Shown one piece after another: positions 1 through 9,576 of a stretch of 64,000 nucleotides of DNA; within the stretch, counting starts at the first letter, position 1, and each line of letters starts with the position of its first letter. A model generated the notes under the pieces. The model saw only the letters and a program-made list of their open reading frames with translations. It made no database searches and was not told the origin of the DNA. The stretch is from Clostridium bornimense (GTDB lineage Bacteria; Bacillota; Clostridia; Clostridiales; Clostridiaceae), in the NCBI RefSeq assembly GCF_000577895.1, contig NZ_HG917868.1, forward strand, positions 1,674,001 through 1,738,000, written 5' to 3'. A program made the translations under genes and the position numbers.

Positions 1-1851
1 GTTTATAGTTTCCTTAAAAGTTCTTATCTTATTATTCAGTAAAATAAGTGGATGTTCTTTCGCATCTGTTTCTTTAATAACTTCATCTATTCGCATATAT
101 ATTTCATCTAGTTGAAGTACCAAATTTTCTAATACACTTACGATAAATTGAAAATCTTTATAAGTAAAGACACTATTTATTCCCCAAAAATTATCCATTG
201 ACGAATACCTATCTCTAATTAAGGTCATCATCTCTTCAATTGTTTCATATACATTAATTATTTTAGATTTCACATACTCTACATTTGCTAAAGATAAATT
301 ATTCTTTACTATAAAATCCTTTAAAAATCCATAATTTTTATTAGTGTTATATACCTCTCGTAAAAGAGATAATATATCAAAATTACTTACCTCTTCAGTA
401 AAAGCTTTAAAGCAATTATCATTTAAATTATGTGCCTCGTCCAATACAATATTTTCTATTTTTATTTCTGGATAAGGCCACTTCAAAAATAATGAATGGT
501 TTATCACTACAATGTTACTATTTTCAAGTTCATTTATTTTATTGTAATAATAGCAACTTGTACCTTCATTACACTTTCTTCCTGTACAAGTTTCACCATC
601 ACTAGTAAGAAAATTTAGGTGATAATCTAATTTCTTAAAATGTTTTCTTGCCCAAAAATTAATTTCTTCAACATTACCATTTATCGTCATTAACCTACTT
701 ATAAATAATATAGAAAGAATATCATCTAAATCTGGCTCTATAATTTCTTCTAAATAAGCTTTAATTTTTTTATTGCATAAATAATTACTTCTACCCTTCA
801 TGCAAGTATACCTTATTTTTTCTTCTAATCCTAAAGTTGATATTAATCTAGGAATATCTTTTTCTATTAATTGATCTTGTAATTCTTTTGTTGAGGAAGA
901 TATAAATATACGTTGATTATTTATATATGAGTAAATTATACTTGGCAATAAATATCCTATACTCTTTCCTATTCCTGTCGGAGCTTCAATTATGGAAATC
1001 TTTTTATTTTCTAGTGTTTTTCTTACATGTTTAGCTAAGTTGTATTGACCTTCTCTAAATATATATTTAAATGAAGGAGTATCAAATATTTCTCCTTTTT
1101 TTAATAACTCCTCGTATTTTTTATAATCTATACTTTTCTTTTTTCCCTTTTCAACTATAGTTTCTTCATTTATTCTTACTTTTACCATATATTCATTAAT
1201 ATTTTCTGGCGGTAGTAAATACTCACACCATTGCCATCTATTATTATCATCAAACCATGATGATATTGATAAATAATCTAATGTGCTATTAAAATATTTT
1301 ATAAGTACACTATTAACCACATATATTGTATCTATAGAGTCTTCTAATCCTCTATGCATTTCATCTCTATCTATAGTTGTAACTGATTTAATCAAGTAAT
1401 CTAAATTATATTCTTTGAAGTAAGGAAATAAAATAGCCACCAATTCCATAGAATCTAAAAACTTATTACTTATATCTATATCTGGTTTTATATAATATTT
1501 TAAAAAAGTTTTTTCAAATTCTGCATTATGACAAACTAAAGGCATATCTCCAATGAACTCTAAAAATTCATCTTTTACTTCCTCTAGCGTTGGAGCTTCT
1601 AACAACATATCCATAGTTAGTCCTTTACATAATTGAAAAGTAAACTTAGGCACAAATCCTACTGGTCGGATAAGTGTTCTATATGTATACACTTTATCAT
1701 CTAATACCTTAACAGCACCTATCTCGATTATTTCACCTTTATGCTTTACCCCATCGTTTAAACTAGAGTCTAATCCAGTAGTCTCTATATCCATAAATAT
1801 TACATTTTTTAATATGCTTTTTATTTCTATTTCTTGTATTGTACCTTTCAT
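1..1851 (-). CDS. dinG: DinG-type helicase with N-terminal 3'-5' exonuclease domain (3' end outside window)
   Basis: My own translation of the minus strand from the ATG at 1851 gives an open frame running off the left edge, so the C-terminus is missing. The first ~180 residues are a DnaQ-like DEDD exonuclease (MDIETTGLD near residue 20, later CHNAEFE). A superfamily 2 XPD-like helicase follows, with Walker A APTGIGKS, a DEAH box (VLDEAHN), and a cysteine cluster (YTC...YLC...GETC...GTSC) between them that fits the 4Fe-4S site of DinG/XPD helicases. Members unwind structured DNA or R-loops and act in repair. The exonuclease-helicase fusion is the common Firmicute form. The gene is divergent from the amidase gene at 1938, with 86 bases between them. 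The assignment is firm; only the C-terminal helicase motifs cannot be checked. Confidence 0.9.
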   Translation of the reverse strand, partial: MKGTIQEIEIKSILKNVIFMDIETTGLDSSLNDGVKHKGEIIEIGAVKVLDDKVYTYRTLIRPVGFVPKFTFQLCKGLTMDMLLEAPTLEEVKDEFLEFIGDMPLVCHNAEFEKTFLKYYIKPDIDISNKFLDSMELVAILFPYFKEYNLDYLIKSVTTIDRDEMHRGLEDSIDTIYVVNSVLIKYFNSTLDYLSISSWFDDNNRWQWCEYLLPPENINEYMVKVRINEETIVEKGKKKSIDYKKYEELLKKGEIFDTPSFKYIFREGQYNLAKHVRKTLENKKISIIEAPTGIGKSIGYLLPSIIYSYINNQRIFISSSTKELQDQLIEKDIPRLISTLGLEEKIRYTCMKGRSNYLCNKKIKAYLEEIIEPDLDDILSILFISRLMTINGNVEEINFWARKHFKKLDYHLNFLTSDGETCTGRKCNEGTSCYYYNKINELENSNIVVINHSLFLKWPYPEIKIENIVLDEAHNLNDNCFKAFTEEVSNFDILSLLREVYNTNKNYGFLKDFIVKNNLSLANVEYVKSKIINVYETIEEMMTLIRDRYSSMDNFWGINSVFTYKDFQFIVSVLENLVLQLDEIYMRIDEVIKETDAKEHPLILLNNKIRTFKETIN

Positions 1852-1937
1852 TTAAATTACCTCAATAATTTTTCTTATATTTTATCACAACTAAGGATAT
1901 TCTACTATTATCATAATAATTTTAAAAGGAGGCCACA

Positions 1938-3134
1938 ATGAAAAAATCTTTATCAATTTTTCTAACAATAGTATTAATTATATTTAGTTTCAAAGAAATC
2001 ATCTACGGATCTCAAACTTTAGATACAAAGTTAAAAAATTTTATAGAAAGTTATTTTAATAGCTATTTTGAAGATTATATAAATTTAACTGAAGATACAT
2101 ATAATAAATATACTAAAGAAAGTAACAGCACATTAATATATAATACTATCCATAAAAATAAAATATATCTTTATAAAACATTAAATACACCTTTTGAATC
2201 TTTCAATATAAATATTGTATATAAAAACATATATACAAAAAAAAATACTATAGATATAGATTTTCTTCTTTCAGTATCATATAAATATAAAAATGCTACT
2301 TGCCAATCTAATTTATGTAATATACCTTATAGACTAGAAATTATTCGTGAACCTGAATTAAAAATTTGTAACATAGAAAGAATTTTCTCTGAAGATGAAT
2401 CATTTTTATATTCGATGGATCTTAGAAGCGAAGACATTCCCATTGAAACCTTAAAGAACTATCTTGATAAACTAGAAATTAAAGAACAAAAACAAATAGA
2501 TAACATAATAGATATATCTAAAGAAAATGTCAGATCTAATTCTGAACTAACAAGAGAATATTCAAATTACTCTCCTGATAAAGGTATTTTATATGCAAAA
2601 ACATTTTCTAAGTCATATAATCCATTATTTTATAGCGCACCTGGTGATTGTTCTAATTTTGTATCCCAATGTATATGGGCTGCTTATGGGGGATATGACT
2701 TTTCAAGTACTGAAACATCCTATGAAAATATTAGAAAAAAATATCGCATGGTACCAGGGTCCTGGCATGGTAATGAAGGTGGTGGAACTATAAATTGGGA
2801 ATCAGTTGAAAATTTATACAACTATTTGTGTAAAGAAAAAACAATTGGTCCTAATGGCGTTGGACTAAATAATAAAAAAACTTATGAATCTCTATCTCCT
2901 TCTTCAATAAACTTAGGAGATGTTTTACAATTTGGCTCAATTAATAAAAGGTACAGCCACTCAGTTTATGTAACTCACATTAATGGTAACGGATCTAAAT
3001 ATAGCGATATATATATATCGCAACATACTGCTGACTTATATAATAGAAATCTTTTAGAACTCATTTATCTTTTTGGTGGTACAGATTGTAATATGAGATG
3101 CATAAAACTTAAAAATTCTAACTTTAGTAAGTAA
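1938..3134 (+). CDS. Secreted amidase-domain protein (Amidase_6 type)
   Basis: A 398-residue protein with an N-terminal signal/anchor segment (Lys-rich start, hydrophobic residues ~5-22), an uncharacterised ~190-residue middle region, and a C-terminal domain resembling the clostridial putative amidase family (Amidase_6). The domain starts near residue 205 and has a conserved Cys block (GDCSNFVSQC) and a His in YSHSVYVT, a Cys/His arrangement as in NlpC/P60-like hydrolases. Catalysis on peptidoglycan or a peptide is inferred from the family only. A good AGGAGG site at 1927-1932 precedes the ATG. It is monocistronic; the structured repeat copy 1 follows it. Confidence 0.75.
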   Translation: MKKSLSIFLTIVLIIFSFKEIIYGSQTLDTKLKNFIESYFNSYFEDYINLTEDTYNKYTKESNSTLIYNTIHKNKIYLYKTLNTPFESFNINIVYKNIYTKKNTIDIDFLLSVSYKYKNATCQSNLCNIPYRLEIIREPELKICNIERIFSEDESFLYSMDLRSEDIPIETLKNYLDKLEIKEQKQIDNIIDISKENVRSNSELTREYSNYSPDKGILYAKTFSKSYNPLFYSAPGDCSNFVSQCIWAAYGGYDFSSTETSYENIRKKYRMVPGSWHGNEGGGTINWESVENLYNYLCKEKTIGPNGVGLNNKKTYESLSPSSINLGDVLQFGSINKRYSHSVYVTHINGNGSKYSDIYISQHTADLYNRNLLELIYLFGGTDCNMRCIKLKNSNFSK

Positions 3135-3190
3135 TATAATAAATGCATTTAAAATAAAGAACTGTCGCATATTGAATTATATAAATTTAT

Positions 3191-3808
3191 GTTTGACAAG
3201 GTGCTTGTAACAAGGCACAGGTATAGATGAAATTCTTACAGAATTTCTAAGATTATAAGTATTATGTCATTAATGTGATATATAGACTTATTATATAATT
3301 AAACTAGAAAGCATAACATAGTCTTCCAGGAGGCTAATGAAAGTTTTACTTTCTATAGCTTGGGATATAACTGTGCGATATGATAAGGTATAGTTAATCT
3401 CATATTAGTACCTGTTCTAGTTAAGTAGTGGTGAGAATTGTGTGGTTTCAATGGTACTCTTATTACAGATTTAATACATAAGCTATATAAAAATGACAAT
3501 TTTCATTGATTTCTCCCAGCCACACTAGCTATCTGCAGGACTTTAATATTTTTCTTACAATCGAAAATTAATCTTCACTCTTACTTATTCACAAAAAAAC
3601 AACTGCTCCACAATATTTATTGTGAAACAGTTCCTTGGATTACAAATTATAATATAATTCTTGTACCTATAGTAAATATGAAAACACTTTGCCATTCACA
3701 CAATCATAATAAAATTCCTCTAAAAGAGGAATTTTCACCTTACTTGTGCCTTGTGCCCTAATCCCTGTGACCTGACATACAAATTTTCTTTTGTTATTGC
3801 AACAGCCT
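3191..3808 (+). repeat. Dispersed structured intergenic repeat, copy 1
   Basis: This gene-free stretch matches 43954-44440 over nearly its whole length (about 85% by eye). It opens with caaggcacagg (3211-3221) and closes with ttgtgccttgtgcc (3743-3757), an imperfect terminal inverted repeat. Conserved predicted helices: acaggta 3217-3223 with tacctgt 3409-3415; gaaattct/agaatttc at about 3229-3247; a two-part hairpin around 3330-3361; gat-taact/agtta-atc around 3364-3398; and a perfect palindrome aaaattcctct/agaggaatttt near 3711-3735. Compared with copy 2 it carries about 130 extra bases (3440-3569). No protein of note is encoded. It may be a mobile non-autonomous element or an RNA gene. Confidence 0.75.
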
Positions 3809-3839
3809 CTTTAAAATATATTTATATACAAATTATGTA

Positions 3840-4331
3840 TTATTCAATTATTTCTTCAAAATTTTCTTCTATCTTATCTGAATTCTCTGATATAACAAAA
3901 AGAACATATTTTCCTTTTGTTACTACTTTTCTAGATTTAACTAAATCATATTGCTCTGGAATATATCCTTTCCAATTATTTTCTAATATTTTGCTTCTTT
4001 TTTCTATTCCTTCTTCTACTTTTTCTATATCCTTCTTATCTTTAACCTCAAATACTGCACATTCATTAGCATATTTGTCTCCTATTGGTACTCTAACTAC
4101 ATAACTCTTTAGTATTGATTTATCTATCTCATAGTTATCAGTAAAAAAGTCTGAATCAATATCCATTTGATTAGGTTCATCTATATTCATTGTTATTTTC
4201 TCTAAAATTTCTTCTGCTGTTAGTGTACTTGAATCACTATCATTACCGCCAAATGAACATCCTGTAAAAGTCATCACTACTGAAACAATTATACCTATTG
4301 CTAATATTAAACTTCCGATTCTTTTTTTCAT
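3840..4331 (-). CDS. DUF4358-family lipoprotein
   Basis: A 163-residue lipoprotein. A Lys/Arg start, a hydrophobic stretch and the lipobox FTGC (Cys near residue 25) indicate signal peptidase II processing and anchoring to the outer face of the membrane. The mature part (ANECAVFEVKD..., IPEQYDLVKS...) matches my memory of the DUF4358 family, whose function is unknown. The AAGGAGAGA ribosome site sits 6-8 bases before the ATG. It is convergent with the repeat element and lies downstream of the tRNA-Leu gene, but a hairpin separates them, so it probably has its own promoter. Confidence 0.7.
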   Translation of the reverse strand: MKKRIGSLILAIGIIVSVVMTFTGCSFGGNDSDSSTLTAEEILEKITMNIDEPNQMDIDSDFFTDNYEIDKSILKSYVVRVPIGDKYANECAVFEVKDKKDIEKVEEGIEKRSKILENNWKGYIPEQYDLVKSRKVVTKGKYVLFVISENSDKIEENFEEIIE

Positions 4332-4462
4332 ACAATTCTCTCCTTATATACTAAAAATTATAATATTCTTTCAATATTAATTGTATATAATTTTTCACCA
4401 AAAGTCGATTTATTTCTTCGTAAAATATGAAAAAAACTGATATTTTTTATAAAATTGTAAAA

Positions 4463-4500
4463 AAATCTATCTTGTAATGTTTTACAAGATAGATTTCTTT
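4463..4500 (-). terminator. Terminator of the tRNA-Leu gene
   Basis: A 15-bp perfect stem (4463-4477 with 4482-4496) with a 4-base loop. On the minus strand it is followed by a run of seven T residues. It lies directly after the tRNA 3' end. Confidence 0.85.
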
Positions 4501-4504
4501 TATC

Positions 4505-4590
4505 TGGTGCAGGTAGCGGGACTTGAACCCGCACGAAAATTCATTCACTACCCCCTCAAGATAGCGCGTCTGCCATTCCGCCATACCTGC
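4505..4590 (-). tRNA. tRNA-Leu (anticodon GAG)
   Basis: The minus strand folds as a class II tRNA: acceptor GCAGGTA/TACCTGC, discriminator A and an encoded CCA end (4505-4507). The anticodon stem CTATC/GGTAG encloses the loop TTGAGGG, giving GAG, which reads CUU/CUC leucine codons. A long variable arm follows, then the T-arm with GGTTCAAGTCC. The 86-base length fits a leucine tRNA. Own promoter and terminator are visible. Confidence 0.95.
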
Positions 4591-4610
4591 ATTTTACATT
4601 TATATATTTC

Positions 4611-4638
4611 ATTATATATACATAATAGCTATTGTCAA
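4611..4638 (-). promoter_or_regulatory. Consensus sigma-A promoter of tRNA-Leu
   Basis: Minus strand TTGACA (4638-4633), a 16-base spacer, then TATAAT (4616-4611). Both boxes are perfect consensus and lie about 20 bases upstream of the tRNA 5' end. Confidence 0.85.
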
Positions 4639-4654
4639 TACTTAAAACTAAAAT

Positions 4655-4682
4655 ATAAGTTCCTATCTATATAGGAACTTAT
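4655..4682 (-). terminator. Terminator of the polA-coaE-transglycosylase operon
   Basis: A perfect 12-bp stem (4655-4666 with 4671-4682) and a 4-base loop, followed on the minus strand by a T-rich run. The stem contains the last codons and stop of the transglycosylase gene. Confidence 0.75.
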
Positions 4683-5208
4683 ATATATTATAAAAAAAGT
4701 TTACCTTCTCAACATATTTATCTGTTTCAACAAAAGGTATATTATCTAAGTCTTCTCCATTTTGAGAATAACTTGAATCATTAAGCCATTTATCTACGCT
4801 ACCAGGGCCTGCATTATAAGCAGCAATAATCAAATTAAGATTTCCATCAAATTGATTACTAAGATAATTTATGTACCATATACCATACCTTATATTTGTA
4901 TCTGGATCAAATAATTTATCTTCTTCAAAGATCTCCTCATTAAGTTTCTCAGCTATCCATTCTCCTGTTGACGGTGTAACTTGCATAAGTCCGAGAGCTC
5001 CTTTATTTGACTTGGCATCTTTATTAAAATTACTTTCTGCTTTTATTATAGACATAATAAAAAGTGGATCTACATCATTTTCTTCAGAATATTCTAAAAC
5101 AATATTTTTATACTTTAACGGAAATATAAGTTTCATAACAGGTTTAAATGATATATATACCAAGACTAATATTAAAAATAATATTATAAATCTACATAAT
5201 TTTTTCAT
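4663..5208 (-). CDS. Membrane-anchored lytic transglycosylase (SLT domain)
   Basis: About 181 residues. One N-terminal membrane segment (residues ~4-22) precedes an SLT lysozyme-like domain: the catalytic Glu lies in IIKAESNFN, followed by GALGLMQVTP, NIRYGIWYI and AAYNAGPG, all family hallmarks. Family members cleave the MurNAc-GlcNAc bond of peptidoglycan, releasing 1,6-anhydro ends. I chose the second ATG (5208) because GGAG lies about 7 bases upstream; the first ATG at 5220 lacks a site. The gene overlaps the end of coaE by 17 bases and is the last gene of the operon. Confidence 0.88.
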   Translation of the reverse strand: MKKLCRFIILFLILVLVYISFKPVMKLIFPLKYKNIVLEYSEENDVDPLFIMSIIKAESNFNKDAKSNKGALGLMQVTPSTGEWIAEKLNEEIFEEDKLFDPDTNIRYGIWYINYLSNQFDGNLNLIIAAYNAGPGSVDKWLNDSSYSQNGEDLDNIPFVETDKYVEKVNFFYNIYKFLYR

Positions 5209-5794
5209 ACCCCACTCCATCTTTTAATATACTAACGATCTTATGATATGTTTCTTCAATTTCACCATTATTTTCTAGTACAAAATCTACATATTTAACC
5301 TTATCTTCCTGACTCATTTGAGCTTTTATCCTATTTAATACTTCTTCTCTAGATATTCCATCTCTTCTCATAACTCTAGATATTCTTGTTTCTTCATCTA
5401 ATGTTATTAATATGTTATAATCCATAGATTTATGAAGTCCATGCTCTATCAAAGTAGGTGCATCAATAAATACTATTTTTTTACCTACAGATCTTAGTAT
5501 ATCAATTCTCATTTCAATTTCTTTAATTATATAAGGAATAGTTATAGCCTCTAACTGCTTCCTCTTTTTATCATCATTAAAAACTATAGTTCCTAATTTC
5601 TTTCTATTTAATTTTTCATTTTCAAAGATATCATCACCAAAAGTATTCTTTATTTTTTCCCTTACTTCCTTATATTTATCTAATATTTCTCTACTAATAA
5701 TATCTGCATCAACTACATCAAATCCATTTTCTTTTAAAAATGATGAAACTGTAGATTTTCCACTTCCTATAGTCCCTGTAATTCCTATCTTCAC
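5192..5794 (-). CDS. coaE: Dephospho-CoA kinase
   Basis: Phosphorylates dephospho-CoA at the 3' ribose hydroxyl, the last step of CoA synthesis. The P-loop GTIGSGKST is at the N-terminus, followed by FDVVDADIISRE, IVFIDAPTLIEHGL and the lid region ISRVMRRDGIS. With a GTG start at 5794 the protein has 200 residues, the usual length, and begins right at the conserved KIGITG. An ATG at 5845 would add 17 residues that overlap polA and align with nothing in the family. The GTG lies 4 bases after the polA stop codon, so translational coupling is likely. Confidence 0.9.
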   Translation of the reverse strand: MKIGITGTIGSGKSTVSSFLKENGFDVVDADIISREILDKYKEVREKIKNTFGDDIFENEKLNRKKLGTIVFNDDKKRKQLEAITIPYIIKEIEMRIDILRSVGKKIVFIDAPTLIEHGLHKSMDYNILITLDEETRISRVMRRDGISREEVLNRIKAQMSQEDKVKYVDFVLENNGEIEETYHKIVSILKDGVGYEKIM

Positions 5795-5798
5795 TATT

Positions 5799-8342
5799 CT
5801 ATTTTGCTTCGTACCATGTTTTCCCAACATTTTCATCCACCTCAAGCTTCACTGAAAATTCAATTACATTTTCCATCTCTTCTTTTAAAATTACCTTAAC
5901 TTTTTCAAGTTCTCCTCTCTTAGCATTAATTATAATTTCATCGTGCACCTGAAGTATTATAGAACTTTCTAATTTTTCTTTTCTAAGTCTCTTCCACACA
6001 TTCACCATAGCAAGCTTAATAATATCTGCTGCACTACCTTGTATTGGTGCATTCATTGCTAATCTTTCTCCTAATGCCTTAACTATCTTATTACTAGATG
6101 ATATTTCAGGTATGAATCTTCTTCTATTTAAAATAGTTTTAACATAAGAATATTTTTTCCCATCTTCCTTTAGCTTTGATAAATACTCACTAATCTTAGG
6201 ATATCTTTCAAAGTATATATCTATATATTTCTTTGCTTCTTTTTTAGATATCTTTAAATCTTCACCTAATGCAAAATCTGACATACCATAAATAATACCA
6301 AAATTAACTGCTTTTGCTGCACTTCTCATTTCAGATGAAACCTCATCTTCTTTTACTCCAAACACCTCTGATGCTGTTTTTGTATGTATATCTAAATGAG
6401 AGTTAAAAGCATTAATCATATTCTCATCTTCAGACATATGAGCTAGCACTCTAAGTTCTATTTGAGAATAATCCGCTGATAAAATTACACTATCATTATC
6501 AAATGGTACAAATACCTTTCTAATACTTCTACCCATTTCAGTACGAATCGGTATATTTTGAAGATTAGGCTCTGTTGATGAAAGTCTTCCTGTTGTTGTA
6601 ACAGTTTGATTAAATGATGAATGTATTCTACCATCTTCATCTATAACATTTTTTAGGCCCTCAATATAGGTAGAATATAATTTAGCCACATGTCTATACT
6701 CTATAATCTTTTCAACTATAGGATGCTTATCTTTAAGCTTTTCTAATACATCTGCATTAGTTGAGTAACCTGTTTTTGTTTTCTTTATAACTGGTAAATC
6801 AAGCTTTTCAAATAGTATTTTACCTAATTGTTTTGGAGAATTTATGTTAAATTCCTCTTCACTTAAATTATATATATCTTTTTCTAAAGTTATTATCATA
6901 TCTTTAAATTCTTTCCCTAGTTCATCTAACTTATCTTCGTCTACCTTAAAACCTACTTCTTCCATAGATGATAAAACTTCCACTAAAGGTAACTCTACAT
7001 CATAATAAAGTTTTTGCATGTCTAATTTTTCTATTTCTTCTTTTAATTTTAAATATAACTCTTTTAAATAACTACATTCTATATTTTCTTCGATTTCTTC
7101 TCCCAAAACATTAAAAACTATATCCTTAATATTATAGTTTCCTCTAGAAGAATCAATTATATATGCAGCTATTTCTGTATCAAAAATAACATTATTTAAA
7201 TCAATATTATGTTTTCTTAAAATAGTATAAAGATTTTTAGAACTATGTATCACCTTGTTATTTTCCCCTTGAAAAATATCTCTAAGCTCTTCTATATCTA
7301 TTAAATCCAGATCAAAATTATAGACTTTCCCATTTATAAACATTTCTAAATTGCTTAATTCTATTGTTGAGATTTTATCTGAATTTTTAACACCATAGGT
7401 TATATATAACTCATCACTTTCATTTATACTTATATCTTCAACTTTTGTCACTGATAAGACTTCTATATTTCTATCTTCCTTGTCTTCCTTTGGCAACTTT
7501 GATAATAATGATTTAAACTGCAATCTAGTAAACTCTTTTCTTAGTCCATTAACATCATATTCTTCTTTAGACTTAATTTCTTCTAAATCTATTTCAACAG
7601 GCACATTGGTCTCTATTGTTGCTAACTTCTTTGAAAAAATCGCTTGTTCTACATTATTCTCTAAATTCTCTTTCATTTTTCCTTTAAGTTTATCTAAGTT
7701 GCATAATAAATTCTCTATACTCTTATATTCTTTTATAAGTTTATATGCTGTTTTTTCTCCAATGCCTGGTACTCCTGGGATATTATCTGAGGAATCTCCC
7801 ATTAATCCTTTTACATCAATAAACTCTGTTGGCGTTACACCATATGTTTCCATCATTTTATTTGCATCATAAATTTCTTTTTCACCTTTGTTTTTTGTTA
7901 AAACGACTTTAATATTATCAGTAGCTAATTGAAGAGCATCTCTATCTCCTGTTACTATGTAAACCTCTAACCCATTACTTTCAGCATAATTACTTAAAGT
8001 ACCTATAAGATCATCAGCTTCAAAACCATCTATTTCAAAAATATTTATAGCCATCATTTTTAATATATCTTTTAAAATAGGAAATTGCATAGCCAATTCT
8101 TCTGGCATCTTTTTTCTTCCAGCTTTATATTCTTTATATTCTAAATGTCTAAATGTTGGTGCTTTTCTATCAAAAGTAGCCACAATATAATCAGGCTTTA
8201 TATCCTCTTTAACTTTATCTACCATATTTAAAAAACCATATATTCCATTTGTATGTGTTCCATCAGCTATAGTCAATGTAGGAACAGCATAAAAAGCTCT
8301 ATTCATCAAAGAATTTCCATCTAAAATCATTAATTTTTCCAT
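5799..8342 (-). CDS. polA: DNA polymerase I
   Basis: About 847 residues. The 5' nuclease domain (residues ~1-290: ILDGNSLMNRAFYA, DRDALQLA, GIGEKTAYKLI) is followed by a degenerate 3'-5' exonuclease region (~300-480) and the family A polymerase domain. Motif A is ADYSQIELRVLAH, motif B RSAAKAVNFGIIYG and motif C QVHDEII. I do not see an intact Exo I DxE motif, so proofreading is probably lost, as in other Firmicute and Thermus Pol I proteins. It fills gaps and removes RNA primers. ATG 8342 follows GGAGGT at good spacing; the ATG four codons upstream does not. First gene of the polA-coaE-transglycosylase operon. Confidence 0.96.
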   Translation of the reverse strand: MEKLMILDGNSLMNRAFYAVPTLTIADGTHTNGIYGFLNMVDKVKEDIKPDYIVATFDRKAPTFRHLEYKEYKAGRKKMPEELAMQFPILKDILKMMAINIFEIDGFEADDLIGTLSNYAESNGLEVYIVTGDRDALQLATDNIKVVLTKNKGEKEIYDANKMMETYGVTPTEFIDVKGLMGDSSDNIPGVPGIGEKTAYKLIKEYKSIENLLCNLDKLKGKMKENLENNVEQAIFSKKLATIETNVPVEIDLEEIKSKEEYDVNGLRKEFTRLQFKSLLSKLPKEDKEDRNIEVLSVTKVEDISINESDELYITYGVKNSDKISTIELSNLEMFINGKVYNFDLDLIDIEELRDIFQGENNKVIHSSKNLYTILRKHNIDLNNVIFDTEIAAYIIDSSRGNYNIKDIVFNVLGEEIEENIECSYLKELYLKLKEEIEKLDMQKLYYDVELPLVEVLSSMEEVGFKVDEDKLDELGKEFKDMIITLEKDIYNLSEEEFNINSPKQLGKILFEKLDLPVIKKTKTGYSTNADVLEKLKDKHPIVEKIIEYRHVAKLYSTYIEGLKNVIDEDGRIHSSFNQTVTTTGRLSSTEPNLQNIPIRTEMGRSIRKVFVPFDNDSVILSADYSQIELRVLAHMSEDENMINAFNSHLDIHTKTASEVFGVKEDEVSSEMRSAAKAVNFGIIYGMSDFALGEDLKISKKEAKKYIDIYFERYPKISEYLSKLKEDGKKYSYVKTILNRRRFIPEISSSNKIVKALGERLAMNAPIQGSAADIIKLAMVNVWKRLRKEKLESSIILQVHDEIIINAKRGELEKVKVILKEEMENVIEFSVKLEVDENVGKTWYEAK

Positions 8343-8398
8343 ACTTACCTCCAAGGATTTTAATCTATAATATTATAACAGATTATAGATTATAAAAA

Positions 8399-9439
8399 TT
8401 ATATTACTGAAAATTTATATTTAGTAGTTCTCTTATATACTTCATTTTTCCTCAAGATTGAATTTTCCTTAAACACCTCATTTTCACCAATAGGTAAATT
8501 TTGAGTTTCAAGACATAAAGCTATCCTTCTATTTTTATCTTTTTTACTAAAAGGTGTTTTCTTCATAAAACAATTACCACTATAAAATATAACAGCTTCA
8601 TTATTAGTTGTAATCTCCATATGTCTACCTGAATTACTTTCCCAAAGCTCTATTTTCCCTATTTTATCATCAAATAATAAAGGATGATCATATCCGTCTG
8701 CAAATGTAAGTTGCTCTAATTTTTTATCTATATCCTCACCTATTAATTTTCCTTTTCTAAAATCAAAAACTGTATTTTCCACAGTATTTATCTTCCCAGA
8801 AATATCTCCATTCTTATAAATTGGCAAAAACCTATCTGCATTAATTTTTAGATAATGATTCAATATATTTTCTTTAAAATTTCCACTTAAATTAAAATAA
8901 CTGTGATTAGTTATGTTTACAACAGTAGTTTTATCAGTAGTAGCTTCTACTTCAAATTCTAATTCATTTTCATTATTTAATGAATAAACAACTTTTGTCT
9001 CCACTGTCCCTGGAAATCCCTCTTCTCCATCTAAAGAAATATATCTTAACTTAACTCCTACCTTATCTTCTTCATAAATCTCTTCTGTATCCCATACTCT
9101 TGAATGAAATCCATTTTCTCCACCATGTATATGGGTATCATTTAAATTTAAATCTAGATTATAGGCTACATCATCTATTGTCAATTTACCTTTATATACT
9201 CTTCCTGCTACTCTACCTATTACACTTCCAAAATGGAGAAAGTTCTTTAAATACTTACTTTTGTTATCAAATCCTACTACCATATTTTCTAAATTCCCAT
9301 ATCTATCTGGAGTTATAATTTTTGTTATAGTAGCCCCAAAGTTTATTATTCCTATAGCAATTCCATTATCATTTTCAATAATATATTCCACAATATCTAT
9401 ACCACTTACATTTTCAACTATTTCTTTGCTTATATTCAT
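8399..9439 (-). CDS. galM: Aldose 1-epimerase (mutarotase)
   Basis: About 346 residues, the usual length. Interconverts alpha and beta anomers of hexoses such as galactose and glucose, cytoplasmic. Visible motifs: NFGATITKI near the N-terminus, THIHGGENGFHSRVW (catalytic/substrate-binding His), TNHSYFNLSG (second His), and YDHPLLF with the Asp used for substrate binding. The ATG at 9439 has AAGGGGGA about 5 bases upstream, whereas the earlier in-frame ATG (9496) lacks one. It stands alone, with no other galactose genes near. Confidence 0.9.
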   Translation of the reverse strand: MNISKEIVENVSGIDIVEYIIENDNGIAIGIINFGATITKIITPDRYGNLENMVVGFDNKSKYLKNFLHFGSVIGRVAGRVYKGKLTIDDVAYNLDLNLNDTHIHGGENGFHSRVWDTEEIYEEDKVGVKLRYISLDGEEGFPGTVETKVVYSLNNENELEFEVEATTDKTTVVNITNHSYFNLSGNFKENILNHYLKINADRFLPIYKNGDISGKINTVENTVFDFRKGKLIGEDIDKKLEQLTFADGYDHPLLFDDKIGKIELWESNSGRHMEITTNNEAVIFYSGNCFMKKTPFSKKDKNRRIALCLETQNLPIGENEVFKENSILRKNEVYKRTTKYKFSVI

Positions 9440-9534
9440 ATTTTTCCCCCTTAAAAATTTCTTATTTTCATTATAATTTTTTTCATCATTAAACAAGAGT
9501 CTTTTATTTTAATATATAAATTTTATAAATAGAA

Positions 9535-9575
9535 ATAGGGGCTATGCATTTATTTTATGCAGTAGCCCCTATTTT
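9535..9575 (-). terminator. Terminator of the DUF4250 gene
   Basis: Near-perfect stem (9535-9549 with 9556-9571) rich in GGGGC/GCCCC, T-rich on the minus side. Confidence 0.8.
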
Positions 9576-9576
9576 A

